From: Archaeoglobales archaeon | GTDB lineage: Archaea > Halobacteriota > Archaeoglobi > Archaeoglobales > Archaeoglobaceae | Length of the DNA: 33,590 nucleotides | Reading direction: 5' to 3' | Assembly: GCA_003662995.1 (NCBI GenBank) | Contig: QMZC01000018.1 | Location: forward strand, 1 to 33,590 | Made by a program: the position numbers and the translations under genes | Part shown: positions 17,359-25,002 of the stretch, piece by piece | Position numbering within the stretch: position 1 is the stretch's first letter | How the letters are laid out: each line of letters opens with the position of its first letter | The notes under the pieces: generated by a model | What the model saw: the letters and a program-made list of their open reading frames with translations, nothing else | Databases searched by the model: none | Told to the model about the DNA's origin: nothing

Positions 17359-17865
17359 ATGATAAAGAAGGTTATAGCCGCTGCGTACAAAAGTAAAGGC
17401 AAAAAGGAGATGTCAAAATCCGAGTTAATCCATACTCTATCCTTTGATCTCAAGTTCTTTTCCCACGACACGAGCAAAAAGGTTGTGGAGTACGCTGCAA
17501 AGAACAAGGTTGTAGGTGGTGAAGATAAAATTAGGCCACTGTTTGATCTGGATTCCATTGAAGTTCAACCTAACTTCAAACCCGATGTAAAAAAGCTGTT
17601 TTCCTCGTCACTGTTCGATGAGCTAATAGAGAAAATTGCTGAAAAAATTGGAAAAAGCCATAGCGAAGTGGTTGCGATGATAAACGAAAGGCAAGAAAAG
17701 TTTAGCAATCTCTTGGCAGCAGAGGTTGTAGCATTGATAATGGCTAAGGAAGTTGGGATAGATATTGTGGATTACGTTGATAAGGTGGAAAAAGAAGTGT
17801 TGGGAGAAGGAGAACAGAAGGAAAGAAGTGGAGTCAATCAATTTAAATTTGAACTGCAGGAATGA
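17359..17865 (+). CDS. DUF2240-family protein
   Basis: This 168-residue archaeal protein has an N-terminal winged-helix-like segment (KKEMSKSELIHTLSFDLKFFSHDTSKKVVEYA), a linker reading LDSIEVQPNFKPD and a C-terminal helical part. That matches DUF2240; members are uncharacterised. The ATG abuts the hypD stop and its own stop overlaps the phosphoesterase gene (ATGA), so it is co-expressed with the hyp genes. Confidence 0.75.
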   Translation: MIKKVIAAAYKSKGKKEMSKSELIHTLSFDLKFFSHDTSKKVVEYAAKNKVVGGEDKIRPLFDLDSIEVQPNFKPDVKKLFSSSLFDELIEKIAEKIGKSHSEVVAMINERQEKFSNLLAAEVVALIMAKEVGIDIVDYVDKVEKEVLGEGEQKERSGVNQFKFELQE

Positions 17866-18503
17866 GAATAAAGATAATTCCCAATACACCAGCATTGATA
17901 CTAAAAAACAAGGTTGTAATAGCCGATTTGCATTTGGGATTGTTCAATTTCTTTGATAAGTTTGTAATAGAGAAAGCTTTAGAAATTGCTGAGTTGGGCG
18001 ATGAACTCATCGTTCTTGGTGATTTAAAGCATTTGGGTAAAAAAGGAAAGGTTAGAGAGTTTATTGAATCTGTCAAATCCGTAGGGGTGCATTTAATCGT
18101 TGTTAAGGGCAATCACGACATTAACTTCGATGTTAACGTCAACTTGGAAAGTTCAAGAGGGATAAGAGTTGGAAAATACGGGCTTTTTCATGGACACGCA
18201 AATCCAAGCGATGATGTGTTACAGGCTAAAAAACTGATTTTTGCCCACGCACACCCTTCAATATTATTAATAGATAGTGTCGGAGGGATAAAGAAGAGGG
18301 TCTGGTTAGAGGGTAAGGTGGAGATAGGTGGTGATAAAAAAGATTTGCTCGTAATGCCAGCATTTAATGATCTCTGCGCATCAACAGCCGTGAACATTGA
18401 GAAGCCAGCAGGTGTTATGTTTAAAAAGTGGGATTACAAAACAGCAAAGGCAATTCTATTAGACGGAACTTTGCTAAATCTGGACAATTTGCTGAGTTTT
18501 TAA
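17862..18503 (+). CDS. Calcineurin-like metallophosphoesterase (archaeal MJ0037-like)
   Basis: This 213-residue phosphoesterase has all five metal motifs: ADLHLG (about 20-25), VLGDLKH, KGNHD, HGHAN and AHAHP. It resembles the archaeal SbcD-like/YkuE-type single-domain enzymes often found beside helicase or DNA-metabolism genes. Here it closes the hyp operon, overlapping the DUF2240 gene. The substrate is unknown. It is convergent with ubiX and overlaps it by four bases. Confidence 0.85.
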   Translation: MRIKIIPNTPALILKNKVVIADLHLGLFNFFDKFVIEKALEIAELGDELIVLGDLKHLGKKGKVREFIESVKSVGVHLIVVKGNHDINFDVNVNLESSRGIRVGKYGLFHGHANPSDDVLQAKKLIFAHAHPSILLIDSVGGIKKRVWLEGKVEIGGDKKDLLVMPAFNDLCASTAVNIEKPAGVMFKKWDYKTAKAILLDGTLLNLDNLLSF

Positions 18504-19057
18504 AATCTCGCCCCTCTCCACCTCGGATAATCAACATCAACTCCAAAAATCTCCAAAGCCCTTAAAATAGTGTGACTTACTATCTCATCTATGCTTTTCG
18601 GTTTGGTGTAGAAAGTTGGAATGGGAGGCATTATTGTGGCTCCAATCTTTGCAAGCCTTGTTAGTGTTTTTAGATGTCCGTAGTGTAGCGGTGTTTCCCT
18701 TATCAACAAAATGAGTTTTCTACCTTCTTTCAAACAAACATCTGCTGCTCTACTAATCAAATTATCTGTTATCCCGTATGCTATGCTTGATGCTGTTTTT
18801 ATGCTGCATGGTGCAATTAACATTCCATCATGCTTAAAACTTCCACTCGAAATCGGTGCTGTCAAATCGTTCTCCTCATAAAAATGGGTTGCCAAAGATT
18901 TTATGCGTTCAAAATCGTAGCCTTCAACTTCCATTGTAATTTTTGCCGAATTTGAAATTACCAGATGAGTTTCAACATCTTTATCCTTTAAAATTTCCAA
19001 TGCTTTAACACCGTAAATCTGACCGGATGCACCCGTTAGAGCAACCACTAGTTTCAT
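18500..19057 (-). CDS. ubiX: UbiX-family flavin prenyltransferase
   Basis: The enzyme attaches a dimethylallyl unit to FMN to make prenylated FMN, the cofactor of UbiD decarboxylases. The 185 residues show VALTGASGQIYGVKALEIL, ISSGSFKHDGMLIAPCS(I)K, RAADVCLKEGRKLILLIRETPLH (split by normal spacing) and a MPPIPTFYTKP segment. In archaea it serves UbiD-like steps such as menaquinone or mevalonate-pathway decarboxylation; no ubiD is in the window. Its start overlaps the preceding surface-protein gene (ATGA). Confidence 0.9.
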   Translation of the reverse strand: MKLVVALTGASGQIYGVKALEILKDKDVETHLVISNSAKITMEVEGYDFERIKSLATHFYEENDLTAPISSGSFKHDGMLIAPCSIKTASSIAYGITDNLISRAADVCLKEGRKLILLIRETPLHYGHLKTLTRLAKIGATIMPPIPTFYTKPKSIDEIVSHTILRALEIFGVDVDYPRWRGARF

Positions 19058-20292
19058 TTAAGCTCGTCCCACTTTCTTCTCCGTCTGTATCTTCCTATTC
19101 CCTTGTAAACACCAAATGCTGCAATTGCAATTAAAACGATTGCTGCAACAACTTTTAGGATAAGGTAAACGTTTTTTGTTATAAAGCTAAAGTCGAACGG
19201 AAATTGGGTTGGAGAGGGTGAGGGGGATGGAGTTGGTGTAGTTGTTTGTGCGGCAACCAGTTCCTTGATTTTTGCAATGTTATCTTCAAGATATGTCTTT
19301 ATGTCTGCAGTGGCGTTTATCACATCATTTGCCTTTTCCTTAGCTTTATCGTACTCCTCCTCCTCAATATAATCATTAACTTTCTCCACCCTATCAAGTT
19401 GTATGTTGTAATCACTCTTTGCTTTCGTTAAGTTGAACTCGTAAAGTGTGACAATGATATTCTCGCTCTTAGCCTGCTGAAGCAGATATTCAAATTGGAC
19501 GATTAAGAGTTGAACTTCATTAAGTTTTTCCTGAGCAGTGTCGTACAAGTATTCAGCTTCAGCTTTGTTTAACTCTTTTTCAGCATCGTTTAACTCCTCT
19601 TCAACATCCTTGAGTTTTTCATCGGCTTTCAAGTAATTTGCATCTTTGTAGTAGCTTTCGGCATCGTCCAAGTCTTCAGATGCTGATTTTAAAATCTTAT
19701 CTGCGTCAACAACATCCGCCCCCATTTCATCCAAATTCTTGGATCTATCTTCCAATTCTTTCAACCTTGATTTTAATGAATTTATATCGTCTGTAAACTT
19801 ATTGAAATCGATGACTTTGACTTTTACCGGTGGTAAAACGTCATAATCCGCATCGCTAACGTTTATCCACAGAATTGATACTTCTTCCAACCTCGTTTGG
19901 GGGGCCGGGATTTTGCCGCTTAATTCCACCTTAATATTATCCAGTCCATCTTCCCAATCTCCAACTTCTATACTTACATCTTTCTCCCAGGGTTTTATGC
20001 TTGGGTAAAGTATACCCCCATTTCTATATGCAATTACAACTGTAAAAGTAGGATAGTTTAAAGATGTGTGCAAGTCGTAGTATCTACCATCCACGTCTGT
20101 GGCATCCGCATCCGTTTTTGGGGCAATCGTGTAGTTCAAACTAATTTCATCGCCTTCCCTATAATAATCCTTCTTTGGCTCCACAACGGGATGTGGATCA
20201 GCAAAATCACTTGCATTCAGGTGAACAGCAGCTAAACAAGGATGCACAATAAAGAGTAAGAAAACAAAAAGAAGTGGTATTTTCAGTTTCAT
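19054..20292 (-). CDS. Membrane-anchored extracellular coiled-coil protein
   Basis: This 412-residue surface protein has a signal peptide (about 1-21, ending PCLA-AV), a beta-rich domain (about 25-165), a long Glu/Asp/Lys/Leu coiled coil (about 165-345), a Thr/Pro/Ser spacer (about 350-367) like a cell-wall-spanning linker, one transmembrane helix (about 375-398) and a short basic cytoplasmic tail. No family name is recognised. It lies 9 bp downstream of cetZ and overlaps ubiX, so the three are one operon. Confidence 0.75.
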   Translation of the reverse strand: MKLKIPLLFVFLLFIVHPCLAAVHLNASDFADPHPVVEPKKDYYREGDEISLNYTIAPKTDADATDVDGRYYDLHTSLNYPTFTVVIAYRNGGILYPSIKPWEKDVSIEVGDWEDGLDNIKVELSGKIPAPQTRLEEVSILWINVSDADYDVLPPVKVKVIDFNKFTDDINSLKSRLKELEDRSKNLDEMGADVVDADKILKSASEDLDDAESYYKDANYLKADEKLKDVEEELNDAEKELNKAEAEYLYDTAQEKLNEVQLLIVQFEYLLQQAKSENIIVTLYEFNLTKAKSDYNIQLDRVEKVNDYIEEEEYDKAKEKANDVINATADIKTYLEDNIAKIKELVAAQTTTPTPSPSPSPTQFPFDFSFITKNVYLILKVVAAIVLIAIAAFGVYKGIGRYRRRRKWDELK

Positions 20293-20301
20293 TTGACCAC
20301 C

Positions 20302-21468
20302 TCAAATGAGGGGTTCTATATCTTCATCAAACAAAGCTAGTGTTTTTTCTATTCTGCTCCTTTCAGCAATCTCCACTTCCTCTTTTGCCTCAGCAGCTAA
20401 CCTCTGCAATTCTTTAACCCTAGGTATCTCGGTAACGTTTGCAAGTAAAACTAATGCAGCCACATGCTTTGTTTTTCTTGTCGGATAATCTCCAGCTCTG
20501 ACCTCAACTCCAGCTATTTGATCTTCTAGCCAAAGCTTGGCCTTCTCCAAACCTTTCCTGTCCAAATGATCGGGAGGTCCAGCAATCAACACCAAAGCCC
20601 TTTCAGCACTTCTTATGTTGCACGGAATTGTTAATCTTCCTAGGGCAGCCCTCCTAACCAACGATGCGATTTTTAACGGCTTATCGTTTTCTATCTCTTC
20701 CAACTCTTGCTCTTTTTTCTTGAAGAACGAAAATCTTCCCTTTTTTCTTTCCTCAGCTTTTGAGGTTGCATAACCTATTGATGAAATCCCTCCACCCCTT
20801 AAAGTGTTGATGACCTCAGAGCTATCTACAACCATCTCTCCTACTAGGCCTTCCTCAACCGGCTCTCCAGCTCTTGCCAAAACAGCCAACCTCCTCACGA
20901 TCTCCTCATTGATCTTGGAAAAAGACTCCTTTAAACTCAAACCCTCAAACTTCCAAGCACCGTTATCAACTAAGATTAGGTTATCAACATACTTCAACAT
21001 CGAAATCATGCTTCTTGCCGCATTTAGTGAATATAGCTTGCCCTCTTCAGGAGCTGGCAAAATCCCAATTGCGTAAACGGGTTCGGAATACATTTCCGAA
21101 AGATATTTAGCCAAAACAGGTGATCCGCCACTTCCTGTTCCACCACCCAATCCTGAAATTATAAGAAAAGCATCAATTTCATGAGTGCCACGCTCATCTA
21201 TGGCATTTAAGATCGTTTCAATTTCTTCCTGAGCAATTTTAGCTCCCAATCTGTTGTCCGTTCCAACTCCATGACCTTTAACAATCGTTTGACCTATTAA
21301 AATTCTGTCTTTCATTGCCACGTTTTTCAAGCCCATTAAATCTGTTCTCGCCGTATTTACGGCTAAAGATCTCATTCTTGTGTCTGCTCCTCTCATTCTT
21401 TCATTTTCAATGAATAAATCGAGGATCTTCCCACCTGCTTGACCAAATCCTATAACAAAGAACCTCAT
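20302..21468 (-). CDS. cetZ: CetZ-type tubulin/FtsZ-superfamily GTPase
   Basis: This is a cytoskeletal GTPase affecting cell shape rather than division in haloarchaea. T1 loop GFGQAGG is at about 8-14 and the signature GGGTGSGG at about 108-115; LAVNTARTDL and GHGVGTDNR match CetZ rather than FtsZ. A charged insertion (about 238-260, with RKKGRFSFFKKKEQ) sits between the two domains. ATG 21468 follows AGGTGG at good spacing; the GTG nine bases upstream is part of that site. It is divergent from L37Ae and followed by a membrane-anchored coiled-coil protein. Confidence 0.9.
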   Translation of the reverse strand: MRFFVIGFGQAGGKILDLFIENERMRGADTRMRSLAVNTARTDLMGLKNVAMKDRILIGQTIVKGHGVGTDNRLGAKIAQEEIETILNAIDERGTHEIDAFLIISGLGGGTGSGGSPVLAKYLSEMYSEPVYAIGILPAPEEGKLYSLNAARSMISMLKYVDNLILVDNGAWKFEGLSLKESFSKINEEIVRRLAVLARAGEPVEEGLVGEMVVDSSEVINTLRGGGISSIGYATSKAEERKKGRFSFFKKKEQELEEIENDKPLKIASLVRRAALGRLTIPCNIRSAERALVLIAGPPDHLDRKGLEKAKLWLEDQIAGVEVRAGDYPTRKTKHVAALVLLANVTEIPRVKELQRLAAEAKEEVEIAERSRIEKTLALFDEDIEPLI

Positions 21469-21610
21469 TATTTCCACCTTTTATTTTTAATGTTTTTAAG
21501 ACGTTCTTCAGCTTAATAAATTTTTGGATGGTTATATCTTTCCCATCATATCTTTCTCTTACATTTAAACATGCGTAAACGTTAAATGCTGTTGGAATGT
21601 TAGCAAATCG

Positions 21611-21859
21611 ATGGCAACTAAAAAGGTAAAATCAGCAGGTAGATTTGGGGCAAGGTACGGTGTCAGGGTAAGGAGGAGCCTCATCAAAATAGAAGAGATG
21701 CAGAAAAAGAAGTATGTTTGTAAGAGGTGTGGCAAAACAGCAGTAAAAAGAATTGGAACTGGAATTTGGGAGTGTAAAAGTTGTGGTTATAAGTTTGCTG
21801 GTGGATGTTATATCCCAAGAACATCAGCAATGAAAATCGTTGATCAGGTGTGTAAATGA
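21611..21859 (+). CDS. rpl37ae: Large-subunit ribosomal protein L37Ae (eL43)
   Basis: This 82-residue zinc-ribbon ribosomal protein has CKRC and CKSC motifs (about 37-40 and 55-58), GRFGARYGVRVRR at the N-terminus and a FAGGCYIP segment. Length and order match the archaeal family. Its stop overlaps the RNA polymerase subunit gene. Confidence 0.96.
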   Translation: MATKKVKSAGRFGARYGVRVRRSLIKIEEMQKKKYVCKRCGKTAVKRIGTGIWECKSCGYKFAGGCYIPRTSAMKIVDQVCK

Positions 21860-21996
21860 GCTACATCTGCCTTGTTTGCGGGGCAGAAGTTGATGTGGAT
21901 TTGGAAAGAAATTTAATTCAGTGTACAAGGTGTGGTAACAGAATTTTGATGAAACCTAGACCACCAGCTTTAAAAAAGAGGGTAAAAGCCATCTAA
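21856..21996 (+). CDS. rpoP: DNA-directed RNA polymerase subunit P (Rpo12)
   Basis: This is a 46-residue zinc-ribbon subunit of archaeal RNA polymerase, translated MSYICLVCGAEV followed by a CTRCGNRIL ribbon and the basic tail RPPALKKRVKAI. The two CxxC pairs bind zinc. It starts within the L37Ae stop (ATGA), the arrangement seen in many archaea. It ends only ten bases from the convergent nuoG-like gene. Confidence 0.95.
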   Translation: MSYICLVCGAEVDVDLERNLIQCTRCGNRILMKPRPPALKKRVKAI

Positions 21997-22006
21997 AATT
22001 TTACCA

Positions 22007-22720
22007 TCAAAGTTGTTTACTGTTGAAATACTTTTCAGCTTGCATCAGTCTCTTGCAATTTTCGCAAAGAATATCCTTAACACCCAGTTTTTCATAGTGT
22101 CTCTCAGTCAAAACTTCCTTTCCACACCTCACACATCTCAGTAGTTTATGTTCTGACAAAACCCTATCTCCGACCATCAACTTACCATTCTCAAACCTAA
22201 TTGCCCCAGTTGGGCAGAGATTTGTACATGCCAAACAACCAACACAGAATTCTGTTGGAATTCCAAATGGTGCGTTTACTCTCCTTTCAACGCCTCTGTT
22301 TTCAAATGAAATTGCTGAAATGCCAATGAGGTTGCAAACGTTGACGCACAAACCACACAGCACACATTTCTTATCTCCTTTAACCTCTATTTTGTACAGA
22401 GATGCAAGTTCTTTTACAATTTCCGATGACGTGTGGTTTGCAAGCAATTCAACAACTCCTTTTCTTAACTCCCAGATTCTTTGCGATTTTGTTCTTACCT
22501 TCATTCCTTCTTTGACGTCTGTAGAGCATGATGTTACTATTCTCCATCCATCTCCATTCTCTTTAACCTCCACCAAACAAAGTCTGCAGGCACCATAACT
22601 TCCAATGGCTTTGTGATAGCAGAGGTGTGGAATGTCAAAACCTAAGTCAATCAAAACATCAAGGAGCTTGCCCTTTTTAACTTCGTAATTTTTTCCATCA
22701 ACTTCAATTTTTATTGCCAT
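22007..22720 (-). CDS. NuoG/HoxU-like iron-sulfur subunit of the CODH-linked dehydrogenase
   Basis: This 237-residue subunit is predicted to carry electrons within the diaphorase. Residues 34, 45, 48 and 65 form a plant-type [2Fe-2S] site (CYHK, CRLCLVE). C119/122/125/129 and C159/162/165/169 form two [4Fe-4S] clusters. The His-Cys3 cluster region normally found between these in NuoG and HoxU has no cysteine. A C-terminal CxxC-x19-CxxC pair (196/199, 219/222) could bind another metal. Start 22720 follows GGTGGT. It lies 19 bp after the nuoF-like gene and ends the operon. Confidence 0.85.
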   Translation of the reverse strand: MAIKIEVDGKNYEVKKGKLLDVLIDLGFDIPHLCYHKAIGSYGACRLCLVEVKENGDGWRIVTSCSTDVKEGMKVRTKSQRIWELRKGVVELLANHTSSEIVKELASLYKIEVKGDKKCVLCGLCVNVCNLIGISAISFENRGVERRVNAPFGIPTEFCVGCLACTNLCPTGAIRFENGKLMVGDRVLSEHKLLRCVRCGKEVLTERHYEKLGVKDILCENCKRLMQAEKYFNSKQL

Positions 22721-22739
22721 TGCCACCACCTACAATTAC

Positions 22740-24536
22740 CTACCATCTTTCAACTGCTTCAAACTTGCAAACGTTAAAGCATGAACCGCATTTGATGCAT
22801 TTTTTATCGTCTATTTTGTAAACTTCATCAACTTCTTCAATCGCATCGGCGGGACAATTCAGCTTACACAAACCACAGCCTGTGCATTTGTCTTCAACAA
22901 TCCTGTATCTTACAAGAGCCCTGCAAATTCCTGCCAGGCACACTCCTTTTATGTGCTCCTCGTATTCTTCTTTGAAATATCTCAATGTGGTCAACAGGGG
23001 GTTTGGTGCAGTCTTTCCAAATCCGCAAAGTGATGTATTTGCCACTACATCTGCTAACCTTTCAAGTTCTTCAAGGTCGTTCAAGCTCCCTTCACCTTTT
23101 GTTATTCTTTCTATTATATCTACCATCTCTGCCAAACCCAATCTGCAAGGCACACATTTTCCACAAGACTCAATCTTTGAAAATTCGAGGAAGTACTTCG
23201 CAACATCCACCATGCATGTAGCATTGTCTAACACAACCATTCCACCTGAACCCATGATTGAGCCAAGTTTTGTTAATTCTTCGTAATCAACAGCCACATC
23301 CATCAGATTTTTAGGTACACAACCACCAGTGGGACCACCAGTTTGAACGGCTTTTACGTTTTCAGCCATGCCTATCTCTTCAACAACCTCTCTAAGGCTT
23401 ATTCCCATAGGGACTTCTATAAGTCCTGAGTTTTTGACTTTGCCAACCAATGAGAATACTTTTGTCCCCTTACTCTTTTCAGTACCTAACGATGCAAAAA
23501 ATTTCCAGCCATTAAGTATTATGGGAGAGATGTTTGCCCAAGTCTCAACGTTGTTTATTACCGTTGGCTTTCCCCACAATCCTTTTTCTGCTGGATACGG
23601 CGGTCTAATTCTCGGCTCACCGATGTAACCTTCTATAGATGCTATTAAAGCCGTTTCCTCACCACAAACAAAGGCTCCTGCCCCTCTGACAACGTGTATA
23701 TCGAATGAGAAATCTGTATTCATGATGTTCTTGCCGAGAAAGCCGTATTTCTTTGCAATTTCAATCACCTTTTCAATCCTTTTAACAGCCAATGGATATT
23801 CGTTTCTTACATAAACAAACCCCAACTCAGCACCTATTGCATATGCTCCAATTGTCATGCCCTCTATAACGCTGAACGGGTCTCCTTCAAGCACACTTCT
23901 GTCCATGTACGCTCCAGGATCGCCCTCATCAGCGTTGCAGATCACGTATTTCTCACCCTCATTCTTTCTTGCTATCTCCCATTTCAAACCTGTGGGAAAT
24001 CCCGCTCCACCTCTACCACGTAATCCCGATTTTTTCACCTCTTCAACAACATCTTCAGGCTTTTTCTCAAGAACTTTCTGTAAAGCGCAATAGCCGCCCA
24101 TCGCTACATACTGGTTGATGCTTAAGGGCTCAATAATTCCACAATTCCTTAAAACAATCTTTACCTGCTTTCTGTAGAATGGATGCTCTATTAGCCTTGG
24201 ACACTCTCTATAGCCTTCCAACTCGGGATGCTCAAGTTTCAGTGGTGAAAACTCCCAAGGGTAGAACCATCCTAAAATCTCAGCTTCTTCAATTTTTTCA
24301 GTTTTCTTTACATTTCTGTAAACTAAAGCTGCTTTTCCGTCTTCTTGCACATAAACTAAGGGTTCTGCAGAACAAAAACCCAAACAACCAACCTCAACAA
24401 CGTTTTTCGTATCGTCTAAAGCTAAAACTTCCAAAACTTCCAAAGCTCCTGCAGCTACACCGCAGGTTGAGGTTCCAACAGCAATTCTATCGCCATACAA
24501 CTCATCAATCCCTTTTTCTTTAAGCTTATCGAGCAT
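22740..24536 (-). CDS. NuoF/HoxF/HndC-like NAD(P)H- and FMN-binding subunit
   Basis: This flavoprotein of about 598 residues would exchange electrons with NAD(P). Order: a thioredoxin-like domain (STCGVAAGA; GCLGFCSAEP) with three cysteines (25, 51, 55); the FMN/NADH domain with GRGGAGFPTGLKWE (about 174-187) and CNADEGDPGAYMDR; SLBB-like segment; SCGKCVPCRLG ([4Fe-4S]); and a C-terminal two-cluster ferredoxin domain (CTGCGLC, CIKCGSC). This layout is that of HndC/HydB and NADH-dependent formate dehydrogenase beta subunits. ATG 24536 follows AGGGG; earlier ATGs would overlap the nuoE-like gene further. NAD versus NADP preference cannot be read from sequence. Confidence 0.93.
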   Translation of the reverse strand: MLDKLKEKGIDELYGDRIAVGTSTCGVAAGALEVLEVLALDDTKNVVEVGCLGFCSAEPLVYVQEDGKAALVYRNVKKTEKIEEAEILGWFYPWEFSPLKLEHPELEGYRECPRLIEHPFYRKQVKIVLRNCGIIEPLSINQYVAMGGYCALQKVLEKKPEDVVEEVKKSGLRGRGGAGFPTGLKWEIARKNEGEKYVICNADEGDPGAYMDRSVLEGDPFSVIEGMTIGAYAIGAELGFVYVRNEYPLAVKRIEKVIEIAKKYGFLGKNIMNTDFSFDIHVVRGAGAFVCGEETALIASIEGYIGEPRIRPPYPAEKGLWGKPTVINNVETWANISPIILNGWKFFASLGTEKSKGTKVFSLVGKVKNSGLIEVPMGISLREVVEEIGMAENVKAVQTGGPTGGCVPKNLMDVAVDYEELTKLGSIMGSGGMVVLDNATCMVDVAKYFLEFSKIESCGKCVPCRLGLAEMVDIIERITKGEGSLNDLEELERLADVVANTSLCGFGKTAPNPLLTTLRYFKEEYEEHIKGVCLAGICRALVRYRIVEDKCTGCGLCKLNCPADAIEEVDEVYKIDDKKCIKCGSCFNVCKFEAVERW

Positions 24537-24954
24537 CTTCATCCCCTTTTGATGTCTTATCCTTATCCTCAAACAGCTTAGGCACCATTTTCTTCAAACG
24601 GCTCACAGTCATCTTTCCGTAAACCTTGCCGTCAATAACAACAACTGGAGCTAAACTACAGGCACCAAAGCACCTTATTGGCTGATACGTAAAATCTTCA
24701 TCATCCAGAATTCCCAGTTGTTTTAAGGTGTCTTCAAAAACTCCCGAACCTCCCATAACGCAAGCAGTTCCTTTACATACATGAATAACATGCTTCCCAA
24801 CGGGTTTTAGTGAGAAGGCATTGTAAAAGGTTGCTATGCTATAAATCCTGCTTATTGGAACGTTGAACTCTACAGAAATTCTTTCCATTTCATCTTTTGG
24901 CAGATAGCCATGCTTATTCTGAATTTCAAGCAAAGAGTTTATGAGGAATTTCAT
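24526..24954 (-). CDS. NuoE/HoxE-like [2Fe-2S] thioredoxin-fold subunit
   Basis: This 142-residue subunit binds one [2Fe-2S] cluster through C60, C65 (CKGTAC), C95 and C99 (CFGAC). The N-terminal helical bundle contains GYLPKDEMERIS and IYSIATFYNAF, as in NuoE. It overlaps the nuoF-like gene by 11 bases and follows cooS by 48 bp, so it is read as part of the same transcript. Confidence 0.93.
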   Translation of the reverse strand: MKFLINSLLEIQNKHGYLPKDEMERISVEFNVPISRIYSIATFYNAFSLKPVGKHVIHVCKGTACVMGGSGVFEDTLKQLGILDDEDFTYQPIRCFGACSLAPVVVIDGKVYGKMTVSRLKKMVPKLFEDKDKTSKGDEDAR

Positions 24955-25002
24955 TTAATCACCTTTTAATTCAATCATCTGATACAAAAAACGAAAAATA
25001 AA

